Positions 9,577-20,352 are shown, counted from the first letter of the stretch. The stretch: 64,000 bases of DNA from a bacterium (GCA_030824495.1 JAVBXP010000021.1:82012-146011), one strand, 5' to 3'. The notes: generated by a model from the letters alone, not told the origin. Numbers and translations are program-made.

Positions 9577-10755
9577 ATGCTGAGGATGAAACTGGCCATG
9601 GCGGCCATGGCGGCGACGCTGCTGCCGACCGCGGCTTTGGCGCAGCAGCCCCCGCCGTCGATGGGCGCCTCGATCCTGATGTGGTCCCCGGATCAGCAGA
9701 AGGAAGGCTACAAAACCATGGAGAAACTGGCCGCGCACAAGGTCGTGCCGCGCGGCCCAAGTGTTTTCCCCCTGCCCGCCGGCGCGCCCATCGAGCCTAA
9801 GGTGACCATCGACGGCAACCAGATGAGCGTCGATGAATTCATGGCCGCCTATCGGGTCTCGGGCCTGCTGGTGATCAAGGATGGCAAGGTCATCATGGAA
9901 CGCTATGGCCTGGAGCGCGGGCCAAGCGATCGCTGGACCTCATTCTCGGTGGCCAAGTCGCTGACCTCGACCCTGGTCGGCGCGGCGATTCAGGACGGCT
10001 ACATCAAGAGCCTCAATGATCCGGTGACCACCTACATCCCCGAGCTCAAGGGCGGCGGATATGACGGCGTGACGGTCGGCCAGCTCATCACCATGACCTC
10101 CGGCGTGAAGTGGAACGAGGACTACACCGACCTCAATTCCGACGTCGCCAAGGTCGGGCTCTCGATCATCGAGCCGGGGGTCAATCCGGTCGTCAGCTAT
10201 ATGCGCCGCCTGCCGCGCGCCGTGACGCCAGGGACCAAGTTCAACTACTCGACGGGCGAGACCGACCTGGTCGGGGTGCTGGTCTCCAACGCTGTTGGAA
10301 AGCCGCTGTCGCAATACTTGTCCGAGAAGATCTGGGCGCCGTTCGGCATGGAACAGGACGCGATCTGGGTTGAGGATGTGGCCGGTCACGAACGCGGCGG
10401 CTGCTGCATGTCCATGACCCTGCGCGACTATGGCCGGGTCGGCATGTTCATGCTGGGCGGCGGCAAGGCCGGCGGCAAACAGGTCGTGCCGGAGACCTGG
10501 ACCAAGGAGGCCACATCCTCGCACATCCTGGTCGATCCGGCCCATCCCGAGGCTGGCGGCTACGGATACTTCTGGTGGATCAATCCGAAGGCAAAGGCCT
10601 ATGAGGCGCTGGGCATTTTCGGCCAATCCATCACCACCTTCCCGGACGACAAACTGGTGATCGCCATAAACTCCGCCTGGCCGGCGGCCGACACCCAGGA
10701 CCTCAACGCAGCTCGAGACAGCTTGACCGCCGCCATTAGGACGGCGTCGCGTTAG
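9577..10755 (+). CDS. Secreted serine hydrolase (beta-lactamase family, class C-like)
   Basis: Signal peptide; SVAK (SxxK) nucleophile motif in WTSFSVAKSLTSTLVGAA, YSTGETD (YxT/N-like) motif, HERGGCCMSMTLRDYGR. Confidence 0.9.
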   Translation: MLRMKLAMAAMAATLLPTAALAQQPPPSMGASILMWSPDQQKEGYKTMEKLAAHKVVPRGPSVFPLPAGAPIEPKVTIDGNQMSVDEFMAAYRVSGLLVIKDGKVIMERYGLERGPSDRWTSFSVAKSLTSTLVGAAIQDGYIKSLNDPVTTYIPELKGGGYDGVTVGQLITMTSGVKWNEDYTDLNSDVAKVGLSIIEPGVNPVVSYMRRLPRAVTPGTKFNYSTGETDLVGVLVSNAVGKPLSQYLSEKIWAPFGMEQDAIWVEDVAGHERGGCCMSMTLRDYGRVGMFMLGGGKAGGKQVVPETWTKEATSSHILVDPAHPEAGGYGYFWWINPKAKAYEALGIFGQSITTFPDDKLVIAINSAWPAADTQDLNAARDSLTAAIRTASR

Positions 10756-10862
10756 CGACTTCCCTGCAGCTCAGCTCCAGACCCTGGAGACGACCCGTGC
10801 GGGTTTCTACTGATAGGAGGAGTTCAGCGAGAAGCTCACGATGAGCGAAACCGGCAAGAGGT

Positions 10863-11573
10863 TTGCCAAGGAGTTTCGCCATGTCCCATCGCCTCATCGC
10901 GATCTGCGCCGCCCTTTGTGTCATCGGAACCGCCGCGCCGCCGGCGTTCTCCGCGCCGGCCGCCCCGCCGGCGAACTGGGATGGTTTGACCAAGGTGCCG
11001 TCCAAACGCTTGGACGCCGTCTACCTGCTGCCGGGCGCCGATTTTCGCACCTACACCAAGGTGATGCTCGATCCGACTGAGGTCGCGTTCCGGAAGAACT
11101 GGGTGCGCGACTACAACGCCGACTCCATGGGGCTGGAAAACAGGATCAGCAGCTCCGACGCCCAGCAGATGCTCGACAAGGCGCGGACCGGTTTCGAAGA
11201 GGTGTTCACCAAGGCCTATACAGACGCCGGCTATCAGGTCGTCACGACTCCAGGCCCCGACGTGCTGCGCCTGCGCACCGGCGTCGCCAATCTCTACGCT
11301 TCCGCGCCCGATCTGAAGACTGCGCAACGCTCTCGGACCTACAGCCGCGACGCCGGCTCGGCGACCCTCATCCTTGAAGCCCGCGACTCCGAGACCGGCG
11401 CGCTGCTTGGTCGCGCCGTCGACAGCCGGATCGCCGGGGATACCGGCCCCTACATCCGCAATAGCGTGACCAACCGCTCGGACTTCGAGGAAATGTTCCG
11501 TACCTGGGCGAAGATCAGCATCAATGGCCTGGCCGAGCTGAAGGCGATGTCGCCCATTCCCGGCGGCTCCTAA
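10863..11573 (+). CDS. DUF3313-like secreted protein
   Basis: Signal peptide and DGLTKVPSKRLDAVYLLPGADFRTYTKVMLDPTEVAF...; resembles DUF3313. Confidence 0.75.
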   Translation: MPRSFAMSHRLIAICAALCVIGTAAPPAFSAPAAPPANWDGLTKVPSKRLDAVYLLPGADFRTYTKVMLDPTEVAFRKNWVRDYNADSMGLENRISSSDAQQMLDKARTGFEEVFTKAYTDAGYQVVTTPGPDVLRLRTGVANLYASAPDLKTAQRSRTYSRDAGSATLILEARDSETGALLGRAVDSRIAGDTGPYIRNSVTNRSDFEEMFRTWAKISINGLAELKAMSPIPGGS

Positions 11574-11593
11574 ACCAGGGGTGAAAGGCGCCC

Positions 11594-14500
11594 CTAGCCG
11601 GGCGCCTTCTCCCACTTGGCCCACAGCTTGGCTTCATCGGCCTTGGCGACCTTCACCGAGGCCTCCTTGATGTGGCCGAAGCCGCGCACGCCCTGCGGAA
11701 CTGACGCGAGCTCGACGGCCAGCGGCAGATTTTCCGCTGTCAGCCGCGCAAGTAGCCGCTCAAGGCCGGCCTCGTAGTCGGTGATCAGGCCGCGCTCCAT
11801 CTTCCGCTCCTCGCTCGCACCGAAGATGTCGAGCGGGGTGCCACGTAATCCCTTCAGCTTGGCGAGCAGCGGGAAGGCTGCGTCCAGCATCCAGCCGCCG
11901 AACTCGATCTTCCTCGGCTTGCCGTCGGCATCCTTGGGCGCCAGCAACGGGGGGGCCAGCCAGACCTTGGTCTTGCCGCCCTTGAAGGTCCCGTCGCGCT
12001 CGGCGGCGAACCGGCCGTCCGTATAGAGTCGAGCGACCTCGTACTCGTCCTTATAGGCCATCAGCTTGTAGAGATTGGTCGCCACCGCGCGGGTAAGCGT
12101 TTCGGTCCCAAAGATCGCCTCGGCCGAAGCCACCTTGGCCACCTTGTCCAGATAGCGCTTGGCGTAGGCGCCGTTCTGATAGGCGGTGAGTTCGCGGCCG
12201 CGATGAGCGATCAGTTCCCCCAGGGGCATGGTCTGCGGCGTCGGCACATCGGCCTCGGCGGGACCACGCAGCGACGGATCGTGCGCCACGCGGCGTCCCA
12301 ATTCAAAGGCCTGCAGGTTCGCATCGGCCTGGACGCCGTTCAGCCGGATCGCCCGATATACGGCGCGGCTGGAAAGCGGGACCAACCCCTTCTGCCAGGC
12401 GAAACCGACCATGATCATGTTGGCGTAGATGGCGTCGCCGAAGTTGGTCTCCGCCAGATGGTGAGCTGGGCATTCGTCATAGGACTTGCTGGCCGCCTTG
12501 ATCCGCCGCGCCATCGAGCCGGAGTCGAAACGCACGTCGCGGTCGGTGACGAAATCGGCCGTCGGGGCGAAGTCCTCGTTGCCCACCGCTACGGTCCGAT
12601 CCTTGGCGTAGAGCGCCAGGGCGTCCGCGCCCGCCGCCGAGAGGATATCGCAGGCGATCAGCACATGGGCCGAGGCCGCCGGCACGCGTCCGCCGACCAC
12701 CGTCTCCTCGGTCTCGCCGATGCGCACGTGGGAGAAAACCGCCCCGCCTTTCTGGGCAAGGCCGGTCATGTCCACTACCGAGGAGGCGCGGCCATCGACG
12801 TGAGCCGCCATCGCCAGGATCGAGGCGACCGTGGTTACCCCCGTTCCGCCGATGCCGGTGAAGACGATGTTACGGACGCCCTCCAGCGGCTCGAAGGTCG
12901 GCAGCGGCGTGGAATCGGCGGTCAGGGCAGGCAGCGACTTCGCCTGCGCATTCTCGCCGCCCTCGATGGTGACGAAGGAAGGGCAGAAGCCTTCAAGGCA
13001 CGAATAGTCGGTGTTGCAGCTCGACTGGTTGATCTTGCGCTTGCGACCAAACTCGGTGTTCAGCGGCTCGATCGACACGCAGTTCGATTTCTTGGAGCAG
13101 TCGCCGCAGCCCTCGCAGACCAGAGGGTTGATGAAGACCCGCTTGGTCGCGGTCTCCATCTTGCCGCGCTTGCGCCGGCGGCGCTTCTCGGTGGCGCAAA
13201 CCTGATCATAAAGCATCACCGTCGTGCCAGGCGTATCGCGCAGTTCCTTCTGGACCGTGATGAGGTCCGCGCGCGGCCGAACCTCCACGCCCGGCGCCAG
13301 GTCGTTGACGCCGTCGTAGCGGCTCGGATCGTCGGCGACGATGACGGTCTTGGTCACGCCTTCGGAGGCGAGCTGGCGGGTGATCTGGGCCGGGGTGAAG
13401 CCGCTCTCGGCCGCCTGGCCGCCCGTCATGGCGACCGCGTCGTTGAACAGCAGCTTGTAGGTGACGTGGGAATTGGCCGCCACCGATGCGCGGATCGCCA
13501 GCGAACCGGAGTGATTATAGGTGCCGTCGCCCAGGTTCACGAACACATGCGGCTCGGTCGTAAACGGCGCGGCGCCAACCCAACTCAGGCCCTCGCCGCC
13601 CATATGACTGTTCAGGTCGGTCTGCGGGTCGGAGAAGCTGGCCATGTAGTGGCAACCGATCCCGGCCAGGGCGCGCGAACCCTCCGGCAAGCGGGTCGAG
13701 GAATTGTGCGGGCAACCCGAGCAGAAGAACGGCTTGCGCTGCTGTTCGGCCGCCAGGGTGACGGCGGCCATCGAAGCGGCCGAAACCCGGCTGAGATAGT
13801 CATGGACCCGCTCCATGTGCGGACCCGGCGGCAACCGATCAGCTATGGCCAGCGCCACCTCCGCCACCGACAGCGAACCCAGTTCCGATAGCAGCGAATG
13901 GCCCTGTTCGTCGGTCTTGCCGATGATGCGAGGCCGAGCATGGGCGGGCAGATCATAGAGCGCGGCGCGAGCCTGCACCTCAATCAGCGGCCGCTTGTGC
14001 TCGATCACCATCATGGTCTCGAGACCCGCCGCGAATGAGCGCAGGCCGGTCGGCTCCAGCGGCCAGGGCATGCCGACCTTGTAGATGGCCACGCCAAGGT
14101 CGGAGGCTTCCTTCGCCGAGATGCCCATGGCGGCGAAGGCCTCGATCACGTCCTTGTAGGCTTGGCCCTGGCAGACGATGCCCAGGCGCGGGCGCGCCGA
14201 ACCCAGCATCACCCGGTCGATCTTGTTGGCGCGCGCAAACGCCAGGGCGGCGGGGATCTTGAAATTACGAAGCCGCCGTTCCTTGTCGAGCGGCTGATCC
14301 TTCAGGCGAATGCCGAGGCCGCCGGCCGGAATGTTGAAGTTGGCCGGGACGACGATCTGGTGGCGGTCGATGGAGACATCGATGGTCACGCCGCTGTCCA
14401 TGGTGTCGGCCAATGCGATCAGTCCGACCCAGAGGCCTGAGAACCGCGACATGGCGATGCCCATCAGGCCGTAGTCGAGCACTTCCTGGACGTCGGCCGG

Positions 14501-15016
14501 CGACAGCACCGGCATTTCGAAATCCTGGAAGGCGTATTCCGACTGTGACGGAAGGGTCGAGGATTTGCAGTTGTGGTCATCGCCGGCCACGGCCAGGACG
14601 CCGCCCTTGGCCCAGGTCCCGGCGAAATTGGCGTGCTTGAAAGCATCGCCCGTGCGGTCGACGCCAGGCGCCTTGCCATACCACATGCCGGTGACGCCAT
14701 CGAACTTGGCGCCGGGGAAGAGATTGGCCTGCTGACTGCCCCAGACGGCGGTCGCGGCGAGGTCCTCGTTGAGGCCTTCCTTGAACACCACGCCGGCGTC
14801 CTGGAGGAATTTCTCGAAACGATGGGCCTGCTGATCCAAGCCGCCCAGCGGAGAGCCGCGATAGCCCGAGACGAAGCCAGCCGTGTTGAGGCCCGCCGCC
14901 TTATCAAGGCGGTGCTGGTCCAGCATCACGCGGAGGAGCGCTTGCACCCCGGTGATGAAGACTCGACCTTCCGTGAGCAGGAATTTGTCGTCCAGCGTCA
15001 CATCAACGTGCCGCAT
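11594..15016 (-). CDS. Indolepyruvate ferredoxin oxidoreductase family protein (fused subunits)
   Basis: 1140 aa; TPP-binding GDGTYNHSGSLAIRAS, ferredoxin Cys clusters (CEGCGDCSKKSNC), FTGIGGTGVTTVASILAMAA; RBS aaaggaaagat upstream of ATG. Confidence 0.94.
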   Translation of the reverse strand: MRHVDVTLDDKFLLTEGRVFITGVQALLRVMLDQHRLDKAAGLNTAGFVSGYRGSPLGGLDQQAHRFEKFLQDAGVVFKEGLNEDLAATAVWGSQQANLFPGAKFDGVTGMWYGKAPGVDRTGDAFKHANFAGTWAKGGVLAVAGDDHNCKSSTLPSQSEYAFQDFEMPVLSPADVQEVLDYGLMGIAMSRFSGLWVGLIALADTMDSGVTIDVSIDRHQIVVPANFNIPAGGLGIRLKDQPLDKERRLRNFKIPAALAFARANKIDRVMLGSARPRLGIVCQGQAYKDVIEAFAAMGISAKEASDLGVAIYKVGMPWPLEPTGLRSFAAGLETMMVIEHKRPLIEVQARAALYDLPAHARPRIIGKTDEQGHSLLSELGSLSVAEVALAIADRLPPGPHMERVHDYLSRVSAASMAAVTLAAEQQRKPFFCSGCPHNSSTRLPEGSRALAGIGCHYMASFSDPQTDLNSHMGGEGLSWVGAAPFTTEPHVFVNLGDGTYNHSGSLAIRASVAANSHVTYKLLFNDAVAMTGGQAAESGFTPAQITRQLASEGVTKTVIVADDPSRYDGVNDLAPGVEVRPRADLITVQKELRDTPGTTVMLYDQVCATEKRRRRKRGKMETATKRVFINPLVCEGCGDCSKKSNCVSIEPLNTEFGRKRKINQSSCNTDYSCLEGFCPSFVTIEGGENAQAKSLPALTADSTPLPTFEPLEGVRNIVFTGIGGTGVTTVASILAMAAHVDGRASSVVDMTGLAQKGGAVFSHVRIGETEETVVGGRVPAASAHVLIACDILSAAGADALALYAKDRTVAVGNEDFAPTADFVTDRDVRFDSGSMARRIKAASKSYDECPAHHLAETNFGDAIYANMIMVGFAWQKGLVPLSSRAVYRAIRLNGVQADANLQAFELGRRVAHDPSLRGPAEADVPTPQTMPLGELIAHRGRELTAYQNGAYAKRYLDKVAKVASAEAIFGTETLTRAVATNLYKLMAYKDEYEVARLYTDGRFAAERDGTFKGGKTKVWLAPPLLAPKDADGKPRKIEFGGWMLDAAFPLLAKLKGLRGTPLDIFGASEERKMERGLITDYEAGLERLLARLTAENLPLAVELASVPQGVRGFGHIKEASVKVAKADEAKLWAKWEKAPG

Positions 15017-15145
15017 AGCAATATCTTTCCTTTTTGGCTCCCTAATGGCTATAGAAGATCATATAAGCACGATGGAATTGCTTGCCAAAGACATGCCCCC
15101 CACATTGCATTTCGGGGCAAGAATAACGCCGATAACCGCCGTTTG

Positions 15146-15655
15146 ATGGAGGAAAAATTGCCCGAGGCCCTCGACGCGGTCGATGCCAAGATTCTGGACC
15201 TTATCCAGCATGACGCTGGATTGTCGGTCGCCGAGATCGCTGAACGGGTCGGTTTGTCCTCCAGCCCCTGCTGGCGGCGTATCAAGAGACTTGAGGATTC
15301 CGGCATCATTCAACGCCGGGTGACCATCCTGGACCGCGACCTGCTGGGTCTCGGCTTCGAGGTCTATTGCACCGTCAAGCTCAGCCTGCCGACCAAAGAC
15401 AATCTCGACGCCTTCGAAACGGCGATCACCAAGCTGCCGGAAGTCGTGCAATGCGCGACCGTCACCGGCTCGGCCGACTACGAGCTGCGGGTCGTCACCC
15501 GCGACATGCACGCCTTCGACGATTTCCTGCGCGAAAAGATCCTGTCGCTGGGACTGGTGTCGAATATCGAAAGCCGCATTGTCATCCGTTCGGTGAAGCA
15601 TACCACCGCCGCACCTCTCGGCCTTGTCAGCCCCTATGTGAGCGCGCAAGGCTAG
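15146..15655 (+). CDS. Lrp/AsnC family transcriptional regulator
   Basis: LDAVDAKILDLIQHDAGLSVAEIAERVGLSSSPCWRRIKRLEDSGIIQRR HTH; divergent from indolepyruvate oxidoreductase; start reset within longer ORF. Confidence 0.93.
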   Translation: MEEKLPEALDAVDAKILDLIQHDAGLSVAEIAERVGLSSSPCWRRIKRLEDSGIIQRRVTILDRDLLGLGFEVYCTVKLSLPTKDNLDAFETAITKLPEVVQCATVTGSADYELRVVTRDMHAFDDFLREKILSLGLVSNIESRIVIRSVKHTTAAPLGLVSPYVSAQG

Positions 15656-15699
15656 CCTCCAGATTTGCTCCCTACCGAGCAAACGCGCGGAGGTGAAAA

Positions 15700-16590
15700 A
15701 TGATCGAACTTGTCATCGACCAACGGCGCAAAGACCTCGGCGGGTTCGAGGTCGGGCGCGTGCTGCCTTATGCCAAGCGGCGGATGATCGGCCCGTTCAT
15801 TTTCTTCGACCATATGGGGCCGGCCGACTTCCAAGCGGGGTTCGGGCGCGAGGTCGATGTCCGCCCCCACCCCCACATCGGCCTTTCGACGCTGTCCTAC
15901 CTGTTCGAAGGCGAAATGACCCACCGCGACTCGGTGGGGGTCACTCAGCCTATTCGTCCGGGCGAGGTGAACTGGATGACCGCCGGGCGCGGGATCACCC
16001 ACTCCGAGCGCTTCGAAACCCTGCGTGAGCAGGGTGGGCGCATGAACGGGATCCAGACCTGGATCGCCTTGCCCGTGGAAGACGAGGAGATGGCGCCCTC
16101 ATTCGACCACTACGCCCCGGAGGTCCTGCCGACCCACGAGGAAAGCGGCATGTGGGCGCGGCTGATCGCCGGCGAGGCCTTCGGCGCCAAGTCGCCGGTG
16201 AAGACCCACTCGCCAATGTTCTATGTTCACTGGCATCTGAACGCCGGCGCCCAGGCGCAGCTCCCGGCCGAGTATCCCGAGCGCGCGGCCTACGTCGCCC
16301 AGGGCCTCGTCGAGGTGGATGGGCGCCAGTACCACGAGGGCCAGATGATGGTCTTTCTGCCCGGCGCGCCGGTGTTGTTCACCGCGGTCAGCGACGCCGT
16401 CGTCATGCTGCTGGGCGGCGAACCGATTGGCCCACGCTTCATCGACTGGAACTTCGTCTCCTCGTCCAAGGACCGCCTGGAACAGGCCAAGACCGATTGG
16501 CGGGCCGGACGCATGAAACTGCCTGACGCCGACGACCAGGAATTCATCCCGCTGCCCGAGCCGTCACCGCCCGCCAATCCGATGTCGTGA
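15700..16590 (+). CDS. Pirin family protein
   Basis: GPFIFFDHMGPADF, RPHPHIGLSTLSYLFEGEMTHRDS, PGEVNWMTAGRGITHSER: pirin cupin signatures. Confidence 0.95.
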   Translation: MIELVIDQRRKDLGGFEVGRVLPYAKRRMIGPFIFFDHMGPADFQAGFGREVDVRPHPHIGLSTLSYLFEGEMTHRDSVGVTQPIRPGEVNWMTAGRGITHSERFETLREQGGRMNGIQTWIALPVEDEEMAPSFDHYAPEVLPTHEESGMWARLIAGEAFGAKSPVKTHSPMFYVHWHLNAGAQAQLPAEYPERAAYVAQGLVEVDGRQYHEGQMMVFLPGAPVLFTAVSDAVVMLLGGEPIGPRFIDWNFVSSSKDRLEQAKTDWRAGRMKLPDADDQEFIPLPEPSPPANPMS

Positions 16591-16664
16591 GCGCGAAACG
16601 GACTTGATGGCCGCAAGGTAAAGCAGGCGATATGCCGTCCAAACAGAAGTCCTGGGAGGACGGC

Positions 16665-17282
16665 ATGAAACTCTATTCTTCGATGGGCCCCAATCCGGCG
16701 GTCGTGGCCATGTTCCTGGCTGAAAAGGGCGTGGAGATTCCGGTCGAGAAGGTCGACCTGATGGGCGGCGAAAATCGTCAGGCGCCCTATGTGGCCAAGA
16801 ACCCGGCCGGCCAGCTTCCCTGCCTCGAACTGGACGATGGTTCTCACCTGGCCGAGATCACCGCCATCTGCGAGTACCTCGATGAGAAGTATCCCAGCCC
16901 ACCGCTGATCGGCACGACGCCGGAAGAGCGCGCCGAGACCCGCATGTGGGTCCGCCGCGTCGACCTCAACATCTGCGAGCCGCTGACCAGCGGCTTCCGC
17001 TACGCCGAGGGCCTGCCGCTGTTCCAGAGCCGCATGCGGACCATTCCGCACGCCGCTGGGGATCTGAAGGAACTGGCCCAGGAAAAGCTGACCTGGCTGG
17101 ACGGCCTGATGAGCGGCCGCACCTGGCTCGCCGGCGATCGCTTCACCCTGGCCGACATCATGCTGTTCTGCTTCCTGCAGTTCGGCACGCAGGTGGGCCA
17201 GTCTCTGAACCCCGACAACAAGAACATCGCCGCCTGGTTCGACCGCGTCACGGCCCGCGCGGCCGAGAAAACCCCGGCCTAG
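16665..17282 (+). CDS. Glutathione S-transferase family protein
   Basis: MKLYSSMGPNPAVVAMFLAEKGVEIPVEKVDL, NPAGQLPCLELDDGSHLAEITAICEYLDEKYP, DRFTLADIMLFCFLQF. Confidence 0.92.
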   Translation: MKLYSSMGPNPAVVAMFLAEKGVEIPVEKVDLMGGENRQAPYVAKNPAGQLPCLELDDGSHLAEITAICEYLDEKYPSPPLIGTTPEERAETRMWVRRVDLNICEPLTSGFRYAEGLPLFQSRMRTIPHAAGDLKELAQEKLTWLDGLMSGRTWLAGDRFTLADIMLFCFLQFGTQVGQSLNPDNKNIAAWFDRVTARAAEKTPA

Positions 17283-17287
17283 CAGCC

Positions 17288-17397
17288 AGCCTCTCCTCTC
17301 CCCTCGGGGAGAGGTCGGGTGAGGGGGCCTGGGGCGTCGGCCCCGAGATCGCTGCTTTGCAGCGCCCCTCACCTAGCCTCTCCCAAGGGAGAGGAAT
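17288..17397. repeat. Intergenic multi-hairpin element
   Basis: ctctcccctcggggagag, GCTGCTTTGCAGC and cctctcccaagggagagg hairpins between convergent GST and pgsA. Confidence 0.65.
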
Positions 17398-17408
17398 GGG
17401 CTTGGCGC

Positions 17409-18038
17409 CTAGACGCCCTGCGCCTGCAGCGCCTTGCGGGTCTGTTCCCAATATTGGGCGCCGGTGATCAGTGTCACCACCGTGGCCACCCACATCAGGG
17501 TGTGGGCGATATAGGTCGCGGGCACCTGGATGGCCGGATCGGTCGGCAGGTTGAACGCCCCCCACGAGGCCACCAGCAACTCGGCCGACAGCGCCGTAAG
17601 TTGCAGCGTCGTCTTCCACTTGGCCAGCATGGTGACGGGCAGCTTCACGCCCCGGCCGGCACCGACTTCGCGCAGGGCGCTGACCGTGAACTCGCGGAAC
17701 AGCATCAGCCCGGCCGGCAGCACCACCATCGGCTGGCCGCCCATCGACAGCAGGCCAAGGATCGCGCCGCACACCAGCACCTTGTCGCCGATAGGATCGA
17801 GGATCGCGCCCCAGACGGTGACCGCGTCCAGCTTTCGCGCTAGCCAACCGTCGACGAAGTCGGTCACGGCGGCGATCACGAACGACCAGAAAGCCCAGCG
17901 TTGCAGGGCGAACTGCGCCTCGACGGTCAATCGCTCGCTGACATAGGGCACCGCCCCCGACGCCGCGGCGAGCGCCACGAACACAAAGAGCGTCAGGACC
18001 AGCCGCAGCGAGGTCACGATATTCGGTAGAGCTTTCAT
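17409..18038 (-). CDS. pgsA: CDP-diacylglycerol--glycerol-3-phosphate 3-phosphatidyltransferase
   Basis: MKALPNIVTSLRLVLTL and DFVDGWLARKLDAVTVWGAILDPIGDKVLV (CDP-alcohol phosphotransferase motif DGxxARx8Gx3Dx3D). Confidence 0.93.
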   Translation of the reverse strand: MKALPNIVTSLRLVLTLFVFVALAAASGAVPYVSERLTVEAQFALQRWAFWSFVIAAVTDFVDGWLARKLDAVTVWGAILDPIGDKVLVCGAILGLLSMGGQPMVVLPAGLMLFREFTVSALREVGAGRGVKLPVTMLAKWKTTLQLTALSAELLVASWGAFNLPTDPAIQVPATYIAHTLMWVATVVTLITGAQYWEQTRKALQAQGV

Positions 18039-18063
18039 GGCGGTCCTAACGCGCGGAAGTGGT

Positions 18064-18339
18064 TCAGGTGGCCGGCGTCAGCTCCACCTTTTTCGATTGC
18101 TTGCCATAGACGCAGATTCGCTTGTCGGCGCCTTCCCGAAGCACCGCGATTCCGTAGGCTTCGGTTCCGACGGGATGGACGATTACCTCCGGCGACTTCA
18201 TGCCCTGGGCCTGGGCGGCGGCGAGGCACTTGGCGCGGACATCGGTCGCGAACTCCGCCCAGGCGGCCGGCGAACTGGCGTGACCGACGGCGGGCGTCAG
18301 GGCGGCAAGCGCCGATAGAGTAAGAACGAGGCGGTGCAT
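18064..18339 (-). CDS. Small secreted hypothetical protein (91 aa)
   Basis: MHRLVLTLSALAALTPAVGHASSPAAWAEFATDVRAKCLAAAQAQG...; signal peptide; lies between uvrC and pgsA. Confidence 0.7.
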   Translation of the reverse strand: MHRLVLTLSALAALTPAVGHASSPAAWAEFATDVRAKCLAAAQAQGMKSPEVIVHPVGTEAYGIAVLREGADKRICVYGKQSKKVELTPAT

Positions 18340-18382
18340 CGGTGTCTCCTGGCGAAGCGTCAGGCTGAACTCTAGCTCGACC

Positions 18383-20251
18383 TCAGCTTTTGCGGAAGAA
18401 ATCGAAAATCCGCTGAGCCAGGGCCTCGCTGACCCCATCGACCTTGGCCAGATCATCGACCGAGGCGCGAGAGACGCCCCGCGCCGAGCCATAGGCGTGC
18501 AGCAAGGCGCGCTTGCGCCCCGGGCCGACGCCTTCGATCTCGTCCAGCGGGTTCTTCTTGATGTCCATCGAACGCCGGGTCCGGTGGCTGCCATTGGCGA
18601 AGCGGTGGGCCTCGTCGCGCAGGCGCTGCAGGTAATAGAGAACCGGCGATTTCGGCTCGAGCATGAAGGGCGGCTTGCCCTCGATAAAGAACCGCTCGAG
18701 GCCGGCGTCGCGATCGGGCCCCTTGGCGACACCCACCACGGCGATGTCATCCACGCCCAGGTCGGCCAATATCTCCAGCGTCGCCGCCAGCTGCCCGGCG
18801 CCGCCGTCCACCAGCACTAGGTCCGGGCGCACGGCCACCTCCCCAGCTTCCTCTTCCTTCACCAAGCGACCGAAGCGGCGGCGCATCACCTCCTTCATCA
18901 TCCCGTAGTCGTCACCGGGCGTGAGGTCGGTCCCCTTGATGTTGAACTTGCGGTACTGGCTCTTCTGGAAGCCTTCTGGCCCAGCCACGATCATGCCGCC
19001 AACCGCGTTGGTCCCCATGATGTGGGCGTTGTCATAGACCTCGATCCGCTCGGGCGGTGCGTCCATGCCGAACGCTTCGCAGACCCCGGCCAGAAGTTTG
19101 GTCTGGGCTGAGCTTTCCGACATCTTCCGACCCAGCGCCTCGCGGGCGTTGGTCAGGGCATGATCGACCAGTTGCGCCTTCTCGCCACGCTTGGGCTGGT
19201 TGATCTCGACCTTCCGCCCAGCCTTCAGAGCGAAGGCCTCCGACAGCAGTTCGCACTCGGACGGCTCGATATTGGCGAGGATCAGCTTCGGGATCGGCTT
19301 GTCATCATAGAATTGGCCCAGGAACGCGCTCATCACCTCGGCGTCCTCGTCGCTCTTATCGACACGCGGGAAGTAGGCGCGGTTGCCCCAATTCTGGCCC
19401 GCGCGGAAGAAGAACACCTGCACGCAGGCCTGGCCGCCCTCGGCATACAGGGCGAAGACGTCGGCTTCTTCCAGCGTCTCCGGATTGATCTGCTGTTCCT
19501 GGGCGACCGAGGCCAGCGCCCGGATGCGGTCGCGGATGCGCGCGGCCTGCTCGAACTCCATGTCGTCGGAGGCCGCCTGCATCTCCCTCGACATCTTGTC
19601 CATCACCGCCCGGCTCTTGCCGCGCAGGAAATCCTCGGCCTGCTCGACCAAGCCTGCATAGTCCTCAATGCTGATCAGCCCCGTGCAGGGCGCAGCGCAG
19701 CGCTTGATCTGATGCAGCATGCAGGGCCGGGTTCGCCCCTCATAGACGCTGTCCGAACACGACCGCAGCAGGAACGCCTTCTGTAGTGTGTTCAGGGTCT
19801 TGGTGACCGCATGGGCTGAGGCGAACGGGCCGAAATAGTCGCCCTTGATCGTATGCGCCCCACGATGCTTGCGAAGCTGCGCGGCCGGATGTTCGCGGCG
19901 AATGACGATCTCGGGGAAACTCTTGTCGTCGCGCAGCAGCACGTTGAAGCGCGGCTTGAGCTGCTTGATCAGGTTGATCTCAAGCAGCAGAGCGTCGGTC
20001 TCGGTGCGGACCGTGACGAACTCCATGGAGCGCGTCAGGTCCACCATCAGGGCGATGCGCTGGGTGTGGAACCGGCCCTGCGCATATTGCAGCACGCGCT
20101 TCTTCAGGCTGCGCGCCTTGCCGACATAGAGGACCTCTCCGTCCTCGCCCATCATCCGGTAGACGCCGGGCGCATCGGGCAGGCGGCGGACTTCGTCCTT
20201 GATCAGGGCCGCGCCCTGCAAGGGCGCCTCGAGTGTCGCGTCGGTCGGCAT
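18383..20251 (-). CDS. uvrC: Excinuclease ABC subunit C
   Basis: [30 protein letters not shown] (GIY-YIG), PYR..CL.C-type [17 protein letters not shown] domain, RNase H-like [15 protein letters not shown]-terminal HhH. Start possibly at 20326 instead. Confidence 0.95.
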   Translation of the reverse strand: MPTDATLEAPLQGAALIKDEVRRLPDAPGVYRMMGEDGEVLYVGKARSLKKRVLQYAQGRFHTQRIALMVDLTRSMEFVTVRTETDALLLEINLIKQLKPRFNVLLRDDKSFPEIVIRREHPAAQLRKHRGAHTIKGDYFGPFASAHAVTKTLNTLQKAFLLRSCSDSVYEGRTRPCMLHQIKRCAAPCTGLISIEDYAGLVEQAEDFLRGKSRAVMDKMSREMQAASDDMEFEQAARIRDRIRALASVAQEQQINPETLEEADVFALYAEGGQACVQVFFFRAGQNWGNRAYFPRVDKSDEDAEVMSAFLGQFYDDKPIPKLILANIEPSECELLSEAFALKAGRKVEINQPKRGEKAQLVDHALTNAREALGRKMSESSAQTKLLAGVCEAFGMDAPPERIEVYDNAHIMGTNAVGGMIVAGPEGFQKSQYRKFNIKGTDLTPGDDYGMMKEVMRRRFGRLVKEEEAGEVAVRPDLVLVDGGAGQLAATLEILADLGVDDIAVVGVAKGPDRDAGLERFFIEGKPPFMLEPKSPVLYYLQRLRDEAHRFANGSHRTRRSMDIKKNPLDEIEGVGPGRKRALLHAYGSARGVSRASVDDLAKVDGVSEALAQRIFDFFRKS

Positions 20252-20352
20252 GTGGCCAATATAGGCGAGTCCGCGCCTAAGCGTAGGCGACGGCTTGCGG
20301 TTTAGCTGATGAGGCGGGACGGACACCTACAGCTTCACCCCCCCGGTTCCTC

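Noticed and set aside
12203-13891. 562-aa plus-strand ORF
   Set aside because: Antisense to indolepyruvate oxidoreductase; composition typical of out-of-frame reading.
17288-17397. CRISPR-like array
   Set aside because: Hairpins are not regularly spaced identical repeats with unique spacers, and no cas genes are present in the window.
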